A DNA stretch of 64,000 bases from Candidatus Sulfidibacterium hydrothermale (lineage in GTDB: Bacteria; Bacteroidota; Bacteroidia; Bacteroidales; F082), in assembly GCF_020149915.1 (NCBI RefSeq), contig NZ_CP083760.1, forward strand, positions 2,666,001 to 2,730,000, in the 5' to 3' direction. Under the pieces are notes generated by a model. It made no database searches, had not been told where the DNA came from, and saw only the letters and a program-made list of their open reading frames with translations. The position numbers and the translations under genes were made by a program. This document shows, in pieces, positions 16,571 through 25,665 of the stretch (position 1 is its first letter; the number at the start of each line of letters is the position of its first letter).

Positions 16571-17488
16571 ATGACGGCAGAAACGCTGATGGCAGAAACC
16601 TGGCCCCGCTACTCGCTGGGGAAGATTCGCCATACCCAGCGGCTTCAACAGGGTTTTGCCAACGAAAACTATCGTGTAACTTCTGAAAAGGGCATTTTTC
16701 TCTTCCGGATTTACCGCCAGCAACCGGTGGAACACGTAACGAAAGAACACCGGATGCTTGCCGTACTCCAAGCGCATCATTTCCCGTCGGCTTTTCCTGT
16801 TCCGGACAAAAACGGAAATACCTTACAGGTATTCGGGACGTTGCCGGTAGCTGTCTTTCCTTTTATCGCAGGAACCATTCCGCAGCTGAATGAACAAACC
16901 ACAGCAGAGATTGCCCGGACACTGGCCCGGCTTCATACGATTCCGCCCGGCACTGTTCCGTTCAAAGAAAATGTACTCGCCGCAAAAGAAGTTGAAAAGC
17001 TAACCACTCGCTTCCCGCACCGGCATCCTTTTTTACAATCTGTCATCAACAATTTTCTCCGGCAATGGAAAGAAACGAAACCTTTTTTGCAGGAGAAATT
17101 ACCCACCGGTCTGATTCATGGCGATCTGTTTCCTGACAACACCCTTTTTTCAGATAATCAACTTTTGGCCATTATTGATTTCGAAGAATACGGCATCGAT
17201 TCGCTGTTGTTTGATGTGGCCATGACCATGAACGGATTTTGTTTTATGGACAACCAACCCCAATTACGGCTTCTAAAACATTTTTTAAAAGCTTACGAAT
17301 CCCTGCGTCCCTTCACCGTGACAGAAAAAAAATTACTCTTTCCTTATTTGCGATACACAGCCCTGGCCATGGCTTCGTGGCACTTACGTTATCATTTGCT
17401 CCAAAGGCCTGATACAAAACAGGAAAAAAGAGTGTGGGAATTGTTGGAAAGAGCTGATCAGATTGAAAAATACGCCGACTATTTGTAA
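16571..17488 (+). CDS. Aminoglycoside phosphotransferase-fold kinase (homoserine kinase II-like)
   Basis: A 305-residue APH-fold small-molecule kinase. The catalytic loop is GLIHGDLFPDNTLF and the metal-binding aspartate is in AIIDFEEYGIDSLLFDVA. The whole-length pattern is closest to the ThrB type II/choline kinase group; the substrate cannot be assigned. It starts six bases after citF and precedes the ornithine-cyclodeaminase-like gene by 27 bases, so it is part of the cit/hydroxyproline transcription unit. A role in phosphorylating an amino or hydroxy acid of that pathway is speculation. Confidence 0.75.
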   Translation: MTAETLMAETWPRYSLGKIRHTQRLQQGFANENYRVTSEKGIFLFRIYRQQPVEHVTKEHRMLAVLQAHHFPSAFPVPDKNGNTLQVFGTLPVAVFPFIAGTIPQLNEQTTAEIARTLARLHTIPPGTVPFKENVLAAKEVEKLTTRFPHRHPFLQSVINNFLRQWKETKPFLQEKLPTGLIHGDLFPDNTLFSDNQLLAIIDFEEYGIDSLLFDVAMTMNGFCFMDNQPQLRLLKHFLKAYESLRPFTVTEKKLLFPYLRYTALAMASWHLRYHLLQRPDTKQEKRVWELLERADQIEKYADYL

Positions 17489-17515
17489 ATTTGTATCTTA
17501 TCAATCTTGCATACT

Positions 17516-18475
17516 ATGCGCATCATTACCCAAAACGATTTACTCAAAGCGGCAGGGCCGTTGGATTTTTTGTCTGCCATAGAAAAAGCTTTCCTGTTGC
17601 AGGAAGAAGGTGACTTTTTCATGCCTGACCGCATGCATGTGACTTACAACGAAAATGTTTTGCTACTGATGCCGGCATTCCGGAAACAATATTTCGGAAC
17701 CAAACTGGTTTCTGTTTTTCCGGGAAACCGGCAAAAAGGAAAAGCTGTAATACAAGGGAGCATGTTGCTGAATGACGGAGAAACCGGAGAGCTGCTGGCC
17801 ATGATGGATGCTGCAACGCTCACCGCTTTCCGGACAGCGGCTGTCGGGGCTTTGGGCATTCTGTACACCACACCGAAAGAAGCCGATAAACTGGGATTAA
17901 TCGGTGCCGGCACCCAGGGTTTTCATCAGGCACTTTTTGCCGCCGTTGTACGAAACCTGAAAGAAATTCATTTTTTTGATCCCTATCTTCCCCATCCGGA
18001 GCTTTTCATCCGGAAGCTGGAAAAGCATTTACCGGAAATAAATATCATCGCAGAAAAAAATGCGGAAAACGTGGTTAAAAAAACGCAGGTGATTATCACC
18101 GCTACCACATCCGAAGAACCCGTTATTCCCGAAACAGCCGAGATTACCGGAAAACACTTCATTGGTATCGGCTCTTACAAACCCACGATGCGCGAAATGC
18201 CCGAAAAGTTATTCCATCATCTTCAACACCTTGTCATTGACACCCCGCACACCCGGAACGAAAGCGGAGACGTGTATATCCCAATAAAAAACGACTGGAT
18301 AAAAGAGTCGCAAATTTTACGGCTTGGACAGCTGATCAACGGCACAAAACAAATCAATGTATCGGAAACCACCTTTTTTAAAACGGCAGGCATGGCGCTT
18401 TTTGATTTGCTGGCAGCACAAATGGTGTACGAAAAAGCCGTGGAAAAAAATATCGGAACCCCTATCGAACTTTGA
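17516..18475 (+). CDS. Ornithine cyclodeaminase/mu-crystallin family, probable delta1-pyrroline-2-carboxylate reductase
   Basis: A 319-residue protein, start at the ATG MRIITQNDLL (a TTG nine bases earlier is less likely). The nucleotide-binding region reads LGLIGAGTQGFHQ and the family segment GKAVIQGSMLLND with TAFRTAAVGALG is present. Members include ornithine cyclodeaminase, alanine dehydrogenase and pyrroline-2-carboxylate reductase. The next gene encodes a probable trans-3-hydroxy-L-proline dehydratase, whose product is pyrroline-2-carboxylate, so reduction of that compound to L-proline is the best functional guess. Confidence 0.78.
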   Translation: MRIITQNDLLKAAGPLDFLSAIEKAFLLQEEGDFFMPDRMHVTYNENVLLLMPAFRKQYFGTKLVSVFPGNRQKGKAVIQGSMLLNDGETGELLAMMDAATLTAFRTAAVGALGILYTTPKEADKLGLIGAGTQGFHQALFAAVVRNLKEIHFFDPYLPHPELFIRKLEKHLPEINIIAEKNAENVVKKTQVIITATTSEEPVIPETAEITGKHFIGIGSYKPTMREMPEKLFHHLQHLVIDTPHTRNESGDVYIPIKNDWIKESQILRLGQLINGTKQINVSETTFFKTAGMALFDLLAAQMVYEKAVEKNIGTPIEL

Positions 18476-18487
18476 AAAAGCATAGCC

Positions 18488-19513
18488 ATGAAATACGAAC
18501 CCCCGAAAAATTTCCTGCGTATCGGAACCATTGATATGCACACCGGCGGAGAACCTTTGCGGATTCTTCTGGAAGGACTGCCGGAAATAAAAGGCCATAC
18601 CATACTGGAAAAACGCCGCTACTTTCGTGATCATCTTGACCATATCCGTACCGGATGCATGTTTGAACCCCGCGGACATGCCGATATGTACGGTGCAGTT
18701 ATCACCAAACCCGAACGACCCGATAGTGCTTTCGGTACTTTTTTCATGCACAACGAAGGCTATAGCACCATGTGCGGACACGCTACCCTGGCACTCACCA
18801 AGTTTGCGGTGGAAACCGGCATGGTCAAGCCAGAGAACGGCGTGGCCAAAATGAAGATCGACGCGCCTCCGGGACAACTGACTGCCGAAGCCCGGGTAGA
18901 CCACGACGGAATTGTCCGGAAAAGCAGTTTTTGGAATGTTCCTTCCTTCGTACTTTACCGCGACCAAACCGTTGACGTTCCGGGAATAGGAAAAGTTTCG
19001 TTCGATGTGGCTTACGGCGGTGCTTTTTATGCTTTTGTAGAAGCCCAGCCACTGGGATTACAGCTGACCGCCGATGAATATGGCCCGCTCATCGATGCCG
19101 GAAGAAAAATTAAAAAAGCGGTGATGGAGAATTTTGCCATCCGCCATCCTTATGAAGAAGATTTGAGTTTTCTGTACGGAACCATTTTTACCGGAGAAGC
19201 CAAAAAGCCGGAACACCACAGCCGGAATGTCTGCATCTTTGCCGATGGTGAGGTGGACCGTTCTGCCACCGGCTCCGGTGTCAGCGCCCGGGCAGCATTG
19301 CATTACGCCAAAGGAGAAATGAAACCGGGCGATCGATTTATTATTGAAAGTATTCTGGATACGACCATGGAAGTGGAAATTGCAGAGGTCACCACTTTCG
19401 GGCCCCATCAGGCGGTCATTCCCAAAGTAAGCGGTTCAGCCTGGTTTACCGGAAAAAGCGAGTTTTGGTTCGATCCGGAAGACCCGTTAAAAAAAGGATT
19501 TATTTTCCGCTAA
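18488..19513 (+). CDS. Proline racemase family, probable trans-3-hydroxy-L-proline dehydratase
   Basis: A 341-residue protein of the proline racemase fold. The first catalytic site is MCGHAT with the usual cysteine, but the second site is DRSATGSG, with threonine where racemases and 4-hydroxyproline epimerases have a second cysteine. The Cys/Thr pair is the established mark of trans-3-hydroxy-L-proline dehydratases. IGTIDMHTGGEPLR is the conserved N-terminus. It follows the pyrroline-2-carboxylate-reductase-like gene by 12 bases; together they would convert trans-3-hydroxyproline to proline. This ends the operon begun at the CitD-CitE gene. Confidence 0.85.
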   Translation: MKYEPPKNFLRIGTIDMHTGGEPLRILLEGLPEIKGHTILEKRRYFRDHLDHIRTGCMFEPRGHADMYGAVITKPERPDSAFGTFFMHNEGYSTMCGHATLALTKFAVETGMVKPENGVAKMKIDAPPGQLTAEARVDHDGIVRKSSFWNVPSFVLYRDQTVDVPGIGKVSFDVAYGGAFYAFVEAQPLGLQLTADEYGPLIDAGRKIKKAVMENFAIRHPYEEDLSFLYGTIFTGEAKKPEHHSRNVCIFADGEVDRSATGSGVSARAALHYAKGEMKPGDRFIIESILDTTMEVEIAEVTTFGPHQAVIPKVSGSAWFTGKSEFWFDPEDPLKKGFIFR

Positions 19514-19596
19514 GCCCAAAAAGCCATAGCACTCCGGCAATCCAATAAATCACTGAACAACGAACAAAAGAAAAACTTCTAACTTCCCACTTCCAG

Positions 19597-20766
19597 TTAT
19601 TTCCGCTCCATTTTCAGGACAGCACCGGTTTGCGGATTAAACAACACCTGAGAGGTTTCCCGAACCGGCACGGTAGAAATTACGCCAAGCTGTGGAACCA
19701 CAAAAGTATCGGAATAAAACGGGGCTGCACCGGCAGTTCCCACCGAAAGTTCAGCCTGGGCCGGAATGCGGTAAAACAGCGCATCAGGACCGGTTGTTTT
19801 CTCTTCGGCAACCGTTTTCAACGGATTGACCACCTTGGCACGTACCGAAAGGGTTTGTTGATTTCCGTTTTTACCGGCAAACTGAAAAAGTTTTTCTGAA
19901 AGGGTTTGTTTTTCCGGGTCGAAAACAAAAGTACGAACAACCATTTGCTTGTACTCGCGGCCAAGGAATAAAGCCAGGTACTCCTTTTCCAGTTTTTGCA
20001 ACTCAGCATCCATATAACGGATACCTTCGCCATAATTCACTTCCTGATAGCCGGTTAACAGATTAAAACGGCTTTGCCGGATATTTTTTATCTGTTTGGC
20101 AGCCGCATTGGCCCGGTCTTTTTCTGACAAATTCACCCAATTGGTTTTATACAAAAAACGCTTGATCGTTACCGTATCAATCGTAATTTTATGCACAATG
20201 GTATCAATTTTCTGGGCACGGCTGTATCCGGCCTGCATCTCAAAGCCTTGCCGAAGATCGGAAAACAGATAGGTTTGGCTCGAAGCGGGTGCCGGTGCTG
20301 CCGGTGCCGGCTTTTCTATCGAAGCAATCTGAAATCCAAAGCCCGTAATAATTCCCTGCCGGTTGAGTTGAACCCCAAAAGAACGTTTTTCTTTGGAAGA
20401 ACGATCCTGGGGAAAACGGATATAATATACCTCATGAGGATCCGCCACGGTAACCGGAGTTACTTTGACCGACAAAAGCCGGTAATACACTTTACGGGTT
20501 TTTATATAATGGGTACTTCCCAGATACTGCGGCGTATATTGGGCAAACGGACCGGGAATTTCCGTCATTTTCTCCAACACCACATGAATTTTAAAAATGG
20601 TTTTTGGCAATGCATAATACATTCCGCCAGCCGGAGAAGCTACTTCCGGTTTTCCGTTGGCTTTGATTACCTGAAAACGGTATTGGGCCTGAATCTTTAC
20701 CGGGAGAAGAAATCCCAAAAGAAAAACGCCGGCAATAAAAAAAGTTACGCGATGATTTGCTGTCAT
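19597..20766 (-). CDS. DUF4831 family exported protein
   Basis: A 389-residue protein with a signal peptide (hydrophobic FFIAGVFLLGFLLPV, cleavage after IQAQ). The body begins with YYALPKTIFKIHVVLEK and contains HEVYYIRFP, the pattern of DUF4831, a Bacteroidota-specific family of unknown function. A proline/alanine linker lies near residue 155. It is probably periplasmic. Its promoter box TAAATTTG (20791-20798 on the minus strand) lies right after a strong terminator, so it is a separate unit. Confidence 0.82.
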   Translation of the reverse strand: MTANHRVTFFIAGVFLLGFLLPVKIQAQYRFQVIKANGKPEVASPAGGMYYALPKTIFKIHVVLEKMTEIPGPFAQYTPQYLGSTHYIKTRKVYYRLLSVKVTPVTVADPHEVYYIRFPQDRSSKEKRSFGVQLNRQGIITGFGFQIASIEKPAPAAPAPASSQTYLFSDLRQGFEMQAGYSRAQKIDTIVHKITIDTVTIKRFLYKTNWVNLSEKDRANAAAKQIKNIRQSRFNLLTGYQEVNYGEGIRYMDAELQKLEKEYLALFLGREYKQMVVRTFVFDPEKQTLSEKLFQFAGKNGNQQTLSVRAKVVNPLKTVAEEKTTGPDALFYRIPAQAELSVGTAGAAPFYSDTFVVPQLGVISTVPVRETSQVLFNPQTGAVLKMERK

Positions 20767-20790
20767 AAGATTTGTGCTTTAGCAATCGTA

Positions 20791-20798
20791 CAAATTTA
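20791..20798 (-). promoter_or_regulatory. -7 box of the DUF4831 gene
   Basis: TAAATTTG on the minus strand, exact TAnnTTTG, 25 bases before the start codon. Confidence 0.5.
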
Positions 20799-20800
20799 CA

Positions 20801-20833
20801 AAAAAATTCCCGGCATAAAATCCGGGAATTTTT
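20801..20833 (-). terminator. Intrinsic terminator upstream of DUF4831
   Basis: AATTCCCGG, an eight-base loop and CCGGGAATT form a perfect 9-bp stem, followed on the minus strand by a run of seven Ts. It would stop transcription coming from the glnN side. Confidence 0.75.
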
Positions 20834-21445
20834 GTAGAAGGTGCGGCTGGAAAAACCAGCCCGGCTAATTCCTATTTTGATGTACTGATAATATCTTCGT
20901 TTTATTGTCCAGTTTCCGTTGAGTTCATAGCAAAAAAACATCCATTGTGGGAGGGCTCCCGAAACGGGCGGGCCAGCGCAGGCGTGAATGCTGGAAATCT
21001 TACAACACCGAGTAAAAGCGCTTGCGTTTCGGTTGATAAACCGACTCTTTTGCCGGTGATGTTGATTTTCAGCAGAGCGGGCAGAAGCATCCGTTTCGGG
21101 CCGCCTTCTTTGGTTCCTTTCTTGGCGGGACAAGAAAGGAACAAGAAAACAAAGAACAAAACGGCACGCACCCAACAGCAAAAACCTGAAAATAAGTTTT
21201 TTAAACGAAAGCTTTTCCCGGTTCAAATAATTGAACCCCTTCGGGGTTCTGCTTCCCGTTATTTTTATCCCACGGGTTTCACCCGCGGTGAATCACATTC
21301 AACCCTTTTGGGATTTCCGCAAAACCATTTTGGAAAAAGGGAAAAACCATAATGGATATTATGACACAAGCCTTTTCTTCATCAAAACCTGATGGTGCGC
21401 ATCAAAAGAGGAATTAACCGCCAACCCTGAAAAATAACCTGCCAA
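20834..21445. other. Gene-free stretch of palindromic and GC-rich repeats
   Basis: No convincing gene. It holds a hairpin GGCTGG-A5-CCAGCC near 20845-20861, a GC-rich segment (20945-21140) that includes a 20-base word at 21118-21137 whose reverse complement recurs exactly at 48604-48623, and the perfect UUCG hairpin GAACCCCTTCGGGGTTC at 21233-21249. Similar hairpins occur at 61.4 kb. These are dispersed repeats of the genome, not coding sequence. Confidence 0.6.
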
Positions 21446-23632
21446 TTATTTAATAAACAATAATTCGCGGTATTTCGGCAAAGGCCACAGGTTATCATCC
21501 ACCAACAGCTCCAGTTTATCTACATGACGCCGGATATCTTCAAAACGCGACAATACCGTATCGCGATAAGCGACTGCCTTTTCCAGTGTATTTTCAATGG
21601 CATTGGCTTTTTTACGGGCTTCCACCATTTCGGAAACGCCCTCTTTAATACCGGCTACATGGTCCGAAATCTCTTTAATCGTACTCACTTCATTCTTCGA
21701 AAGCTGCTGGAATGATTTTGCATCCAGTATTTCTTTTAACCCTTTTGCATTTTCGATCAAACGGTTTTGATACTGAATGGCGGTGGGCAGAATATGATTA
21801 ACGGCCAAATCACCCAACACCCTGGCTTCTATCTGGATTTTCTTGATATATTTTTCCAGTTTGATTTCGTTCCGCGCCAACAACTCTTTCCGGCTCAGTA
21901 CATTATGTTTTTCAAACAAAGCCACGCTTTTTTCCGAAATAAATTCCGGCAAAGCATCGGGGGTATTCCGGTTGTTAGACAATCCGCGTTTGGCTGCTTC
22001 TTCGACCCACTCGGAGCTATATGAGTTTCCTTCAAAGCGAATGGCTTTAGAAGCCTGAATGTACGATTTCACCACATTAAAAATAGCGGCATCTTTCAAC
22101 ATTCCTTTTTCCATCAGCGCATCCACTTCGGCTTTAAATTTAGTCATCTGCTCAGCCACAATGGTATTTAAAACAAACATGGGCTTGGCAGTATTGGCCG
22201 AAGAGCCGACTGCCCGGAACTCAAATTTATTGCCGGTAAAAGCAAAAGGCGAAGTACGGTTTCTATCCGTATTATCCAGTAAGATCTCCGGGATCTTCGG
22301 AATATTTTTAATCACATGCCGCCCGTTATGACCGTTCAGTTCTTTATACTCAGGAAGTTGTTCTATCTCATCCAGTGTTTTGGTAATCTGTCTTCCCAGG
22401 AAAACGGAAATGATGGCGGGCGGTGCCTCATTGGCTCCCAGCCGAAGATCATTGCCCTCAGAAGCCACGCTGGCACGTAAAAGCTCCTCGTAATCACGAA
22501 CCGCCATTAAAATATTTGCCAGAATGGTAATAAACCGAAAATTATCTTTGGAAGTCTTTCCGGGGGCCAACAGGTTCACTCCGGTATTGGTAGCCATCGA
22601 CCAGTTGTTGTGTTTTCCGGAACCGTTAATTCCGGCATACGGTTTCTCGTGCAGCAAAACCCTGAAGTGATGTTTCCGGGCCACCTTTTCCAGCATGTGC
22701 ATCAACAGCTGGTTATGATCCACCGCCACGTTCACTTCTTCAAACATGGGAGCACATTCAAACTGACTCGGAGCCACCTCGTTATGTCTTGTCTTCAAAG
22801 GAATTCCCAGCTTATGCGACTCGATTTCAAGATCCTGCATAAAAGCCAGCGCCCGGTCGTTAATGGTACCAAAATAATGGTCGGAAAGCTGCTGGTCTTT
22901 GGCAGAAGCATGGCCAAACACGGTTTTCCCGGTCAGTACCAGATCCGGACGGGCAGCATACAGCGCTTCATCCACCAAAAAGTACTCTTGTTCCCATCCC
23001 AGCGTAGGATAAACTTTGGTAATGCTTTTATCAAAATAGCGGCACACTTCGGTAGCTGCGGTATCCAAAGCAGCCATCGATTTCAACAACGGGGTTTTAT
23101 AATCCAGCGACTCGCCGGTGTACGAAACAAAGATCGTTGGGATACACAGGGTATGGTCTAAAATAAAAGCCGGGGAAGTCGGGTCCCACGCCGTATAGCC
23201 ACGGGCTTCAAAAGTAGAACGGATCCCGCCACTCGGGAAACTGGAAGCGTCCGGTTCCTGCTGAATCAGCTGGCTTCCCTGAAAATGTTCCAGCGCTTTT
23301 CCATTAGAAAGCGGATTAATAAAAGCATCGTGTTTTTCGGCGGTAGAGCCGGTTAGCGGATGAAACCAGTGCGTGTAGTGGGTAGCGCCTTTTTCCATTG
23401 CCCAGGCTTTCATAGCCGAAGCCACCTGATCGGTAATTTTCCGGTCGATACTTTCTCCGGTTTCGATTGCATTCATTACGGCACGGTAAGCTTCCTCGGT
23501 AAGGTACTCGTGCATAACCGACTGATTAAAGGTCATAGAACCATAATAATCAGACACTTTGGAAGGATAGTGAACTGCTTCCACTTTGCGCCCCAGTGTT
23601 TTTTCCAGCGCAATAAATCTAAATGTTGCCAT
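21446..23632 (-). CDS. glnN: Glutamine synthetase type III
   Basis: A 728-residue GSIII, the large glutamine synthetase typical of Bacteroidota, making glutamine from glutamate, ammonia and ATP. Typical segments are the N-terminal GRKVEAVHYPSKVSDYYG, EVNVAVDHNQLLM, LHEKPYAGINGSGKHNNWS (active-site glutamate and nucleotide loop) and the long helical C-terminal part ending WPLPKYRELL. Its start codon lies 14 bases inside the end of the upstream symporter gene, so the two are translationally coupled, an unusual pairing. Confidence 0.96.
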   Translation of the reverse strand: MATFRFIALEKTLGRKVEAVHYPSKVSDYYGSMTFNQSVMHEYLTEEAYRAVMNAIETGESIDRKITDQVASAMKAWAMEKGATHYTHWFHPLTGSTAEKHDAFINPLSNGKALEHFQGSQLIQQEPDASSFPSGGIRSTFEARGYTAWDPTSPAFILDHTLCIPTIFVSYTGESLDYKTPLLKSMAALDTAATEVCRYFDKSITKVYPTLGWEQEYFLVDEALYAARPDLVLTGKTVFGHASAKDQQLSDHYFGTINDRALAFMQDLEIESHKLGIPLKTRHNEVAPSQFECAPMFEEVNVAVDHNQLLMHMLEKVARKHHFRVLLHEKPYAGINGSGKHNNWSMATNTGVNLLAPGKTSKDNFRFITILANILMAVRDYEELLRASVASEGNDLRLGANEAPPAIISVFLGRQITKTLDEIEQLPEYKELNGHNGRHVIKNIPKIPEILLDNTDRNRTSPFAFTGNKFEFRAVGSSANTAKPMFVLNTIVAEQMTKFKAEVDALMEKGMLKDAAIFNVVKSYIQASKAIRFEGNSYSSEWVEEAAKRGLSNNRNTPDALPEFISEKSVALFEKHNVLSRKELLARNEIKLEKYIKKIQIEARVLGDLAVNHILPTAIQYQNRLIENAKGLKEILDAKSFQQLSKNEVSTIKEISDHVAGIKEGVSEMVEARKKANAIENTLEKAVAYRDTVLSRFEDIRRHVDKLELLVDDNLWPLPKYRELLFIK

Positions 23633-25091
23633 GCGTTTTTGTTTTTGATGGATTTTTAATGATTAACAGCCCTATAAATGTAATCAGTCCATTGATCAAC
23701 AAAATTTCAAACCCCGTCTGGTATCCTGAGAAAATCAGTTGTAATAATTTTGTCAGACCGTAACCAATAAACGGAGAAAGAACGGCAACGAACGGAACCC
23801 ACTTGTCTTTTACCGGAATGCGGGTAAAAAGCCCGAAACTAAATAATCCCAACAGCGGTCCGTAAGTATATCCTGCAAAAGTGAACAACTGGGCGATAAT
23901 GGCTTCGTTGTTAATCAGCTTAAACAAGATGATGACAAAGATAATGATTAACATCATTAAAAAATGCAATTGCTCTCTTTTTTTCCTTAAAATTTCCTGC
24001 CGGTCGGCATAGCGCTTGTCCAATTCCAGTATATCAATCGTTAGCGTAGTGGTTAATGCCGTCAGTGCACTGTCGGCACTGGAGTACGCTGCGGCAATCA
24101 AACCGATGGTAAAAACCAGTCCGCCGGCCACTCCGAGATAGTTTAACGCGATCTTCGGAAAGAGATGATCGGTCAAACCGGATGTATCCAGATGCAAATG
24201 GGCAGCATAAAAATAAAGCACCGCTCCGAGGAACAAGAAAATAAAATTGACCGGAACCAAAATCAGGCTCAGGGTGGTCATATTTTTTTTGGCATCTTTT
24301 AAATTTCGGCAACTCAGGTTTTTTTGCATCATATCCTGGTCAAGCCCCGTCATGGCAATGGTAATAAACATCCCGCTGATAAACAGCTTGACAAAATATT
24401 GCGAGCTTTTCACGTCGGTAACAAAAATCTGGGAATAATCGCTATGCCATACTCTTGTCCACATTTCGCCCAAACTGGTATGCATGGCATGAATAATAAT
24501 TCCCACCGTCAGCACCACGGCAAGCAGCATAAAAGTGGTTTGCAGCGTATCGGTCCAGACAATGGTCTTGATTCCGCCTTTCAGCGTGTACAGCTGGATC
24601 AAAAACATGAATAAGATAACCGTTACCCAAAACGGAACCCCGTAATGATCAAAGACAAAAAGCTGCAGCACACTCACCACCAGAAACATCCGGAACGACG
24701 CCCCGATAATACGCGAAAGCAGGAAAAACGACGAACCGGTTTTGTACGAAGCCCTTCCAAACCGGGTTCCCAGGTAAGTGTAAATAGAGGTCAGGTTCAG
24801 TTTGTAATAAACCGGAAGCAAAATGGTACTCACCACCGCATAACCCGCCACATAACCCAGCACAATCACAAAATAGGTAAAATGGGTTGTTCCCACCCAT
24901 CCCGGCACGGAAATAAAGGTCACCCCCGACAAAGAAGCGCCGATCATACCGTAAGCCACAACAAACCAGGGCGATTTCCGGTTTCCGATAAAATAGCTCT
25001 CGTTATCGGCTTTACGCGATGTCCACCACGAAATAATAAAGATAAACAACGTGTACAGCGAAAAAGTAATCAGTATGGCCAACGGACTCAT
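23619..25091 (-). CDS. Sodium:solute symporter family protein (SSS)
   Basis: A 490-residue inner-membrane protein with about 13 hydrophobic spans. Family marks are the GNRKSPWFVVAYGMIGASLSGVTFISVPGWVG stretch near residues 36-67, the YTYLGTRFG helix start and GLIAAAYSSADSALTALTTTLTIDI near residue 330. Members co-transport sodium with proline, sugars, pantothenate and other small solutes; the substrate is not evident. It follows gmhB by 10 bases and overlaps glnN by 14 bases, so it belongs to the gmhA-gmhB-symporter-glnN unit. Confidence 0.9.
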   Translation of the reverse strand: MSPLAILITFSLYTLFIFIISWWTSRKADNESYFIGNRKSPWFVVAYGMIGASLSGVTFISVPGWVGTTHFTYFVIVLGYVAGYAVVSTILLPVYYKLNLTSIYTYLGTRFGRASYKTGSSFFLLSRIIGASFRMFLVVSVLQLFVFDHYGVPFWVTVILFMFLIQLYTLKGGIKTIVWTDTLQTTFMLLAVVLTVGIIIHAMHTSLGEMWTRVWHSDYSQIFVTDVKSSQYFVKLFISGMFITIAMTGLDQDMMQKNLSCRNLKDAKKNMTTLSLILVPVNFIFLFLGAVLYFYAAHLHLDTSGLTDHLFPKIALNYLGVAGGLVFTIGLIAAAYSSADSALTALTTTLTIDILELDKRYADRQEILRKKREQLHFLMMLIIIFVIILFKLINNEAIIAQLFTFAGYTYGPLLGLFSFGLFTRIPVKDKWVPFVAVLSPFIGYGLTKLLQLIFSGYQTGFEILLINGLITFIGLLIIKNPSKTKTHGNI

Positions 25092-25101
25092 AACTATAAT
25101 T

Positions 25102-25662
25102 TTAAGAAGATTGTATTATTTTTTGAATATGTTTTGCAAAGGCCGGCAAATCCGCAAAATGCCCATCGACCCATTGAGGAGGCACCGGCTCATCGCCTAT
25201 CAAAGCCGTAAACATTCCGGCATTTCGGCCAAAACGCATATCACTTTCAGTGTCGCCCACCATTATGCTCTTGGCAAAATCAATTTCCGGGAACCGTTTT
25301 TGGGCTTCCAGGGCAAGAAAAGGAGAAGGTTTCCGGCAATTATCCGGCTTTGACGACAGATCCGGACAGAAAAAAACGGCATCAATCCGGCCGCCGGCCT
25401 GACGAATACCGTCCATCATCTTATCATGAACCGCCTGCAGTTGTTCCTCGGTCATCAAACCTTTTCCGATGCCCTGCTGGTTGGTTACCACTACCACTTT
25501 CCCAAACAGACTACCCAAAAGGGCAATACTCTCCGGCACACCGGGCAAAAACACAAAATCATCCGGACGAAGCGCATAGCCCCCCGGAATTCTTTGGTTG
25601 ATCACCCCGTCACGGTCCAGAAAAAGGCTCCAGCTTTGGTCAATATTTTCAGGAAAAGCCAT
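25102..25662 (-). CDS. gmhB: D-glycero-beta-D-manno-heptose-1,7-bisphosphate 7-phosphatase
   Basis: A 186-residue HAD phosphatase. Motif I is LFLDRDGVIN, motif II is VVTNQQGIGKG, the zinc-loop cysteine/substrate lysine segment is FFCPDLSSKPDNCRKPSP and motif IV is VGDTESDM. It removes the C7 phosphate in ADP-heptose synthesis for lipopolysaccharide. It follows gmhA by only 3 bases, as expected for the pathway. Histidinol-phosphate phosphatases share the fold, but the gmhA neighbour and the separate fused hisB at 35 kb favour GmhB. Confidence 0.9.
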   Translation of the reverse strand: MAFPENIDQSWSLFLDRDGVINQRIPGGYALRPDDFVFLPGVPESIALLGSLFGKVVVVTNQQGIGKGLMTEEQLQAVHDKMMDGIRQAGGRIDAVFFCPDLSSKPDNCRKPSPFLALEAQKRFPEIDFAKSIMVGDTESDMRFGRNAGMFTALIGDEPVPPQWVDGHFADLPAFAKHIQKIIQSS

Positions 25663-25665
25663 GCG

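Noticed and set aside
20591-21226. Minus-strand frames of 211 and 89 residues over 20.6-21.2 kb
   Set aside because: The first overlaps the DUF4831 gene in another frame and the other translates GC-rich repeat; composition is not protein-like.
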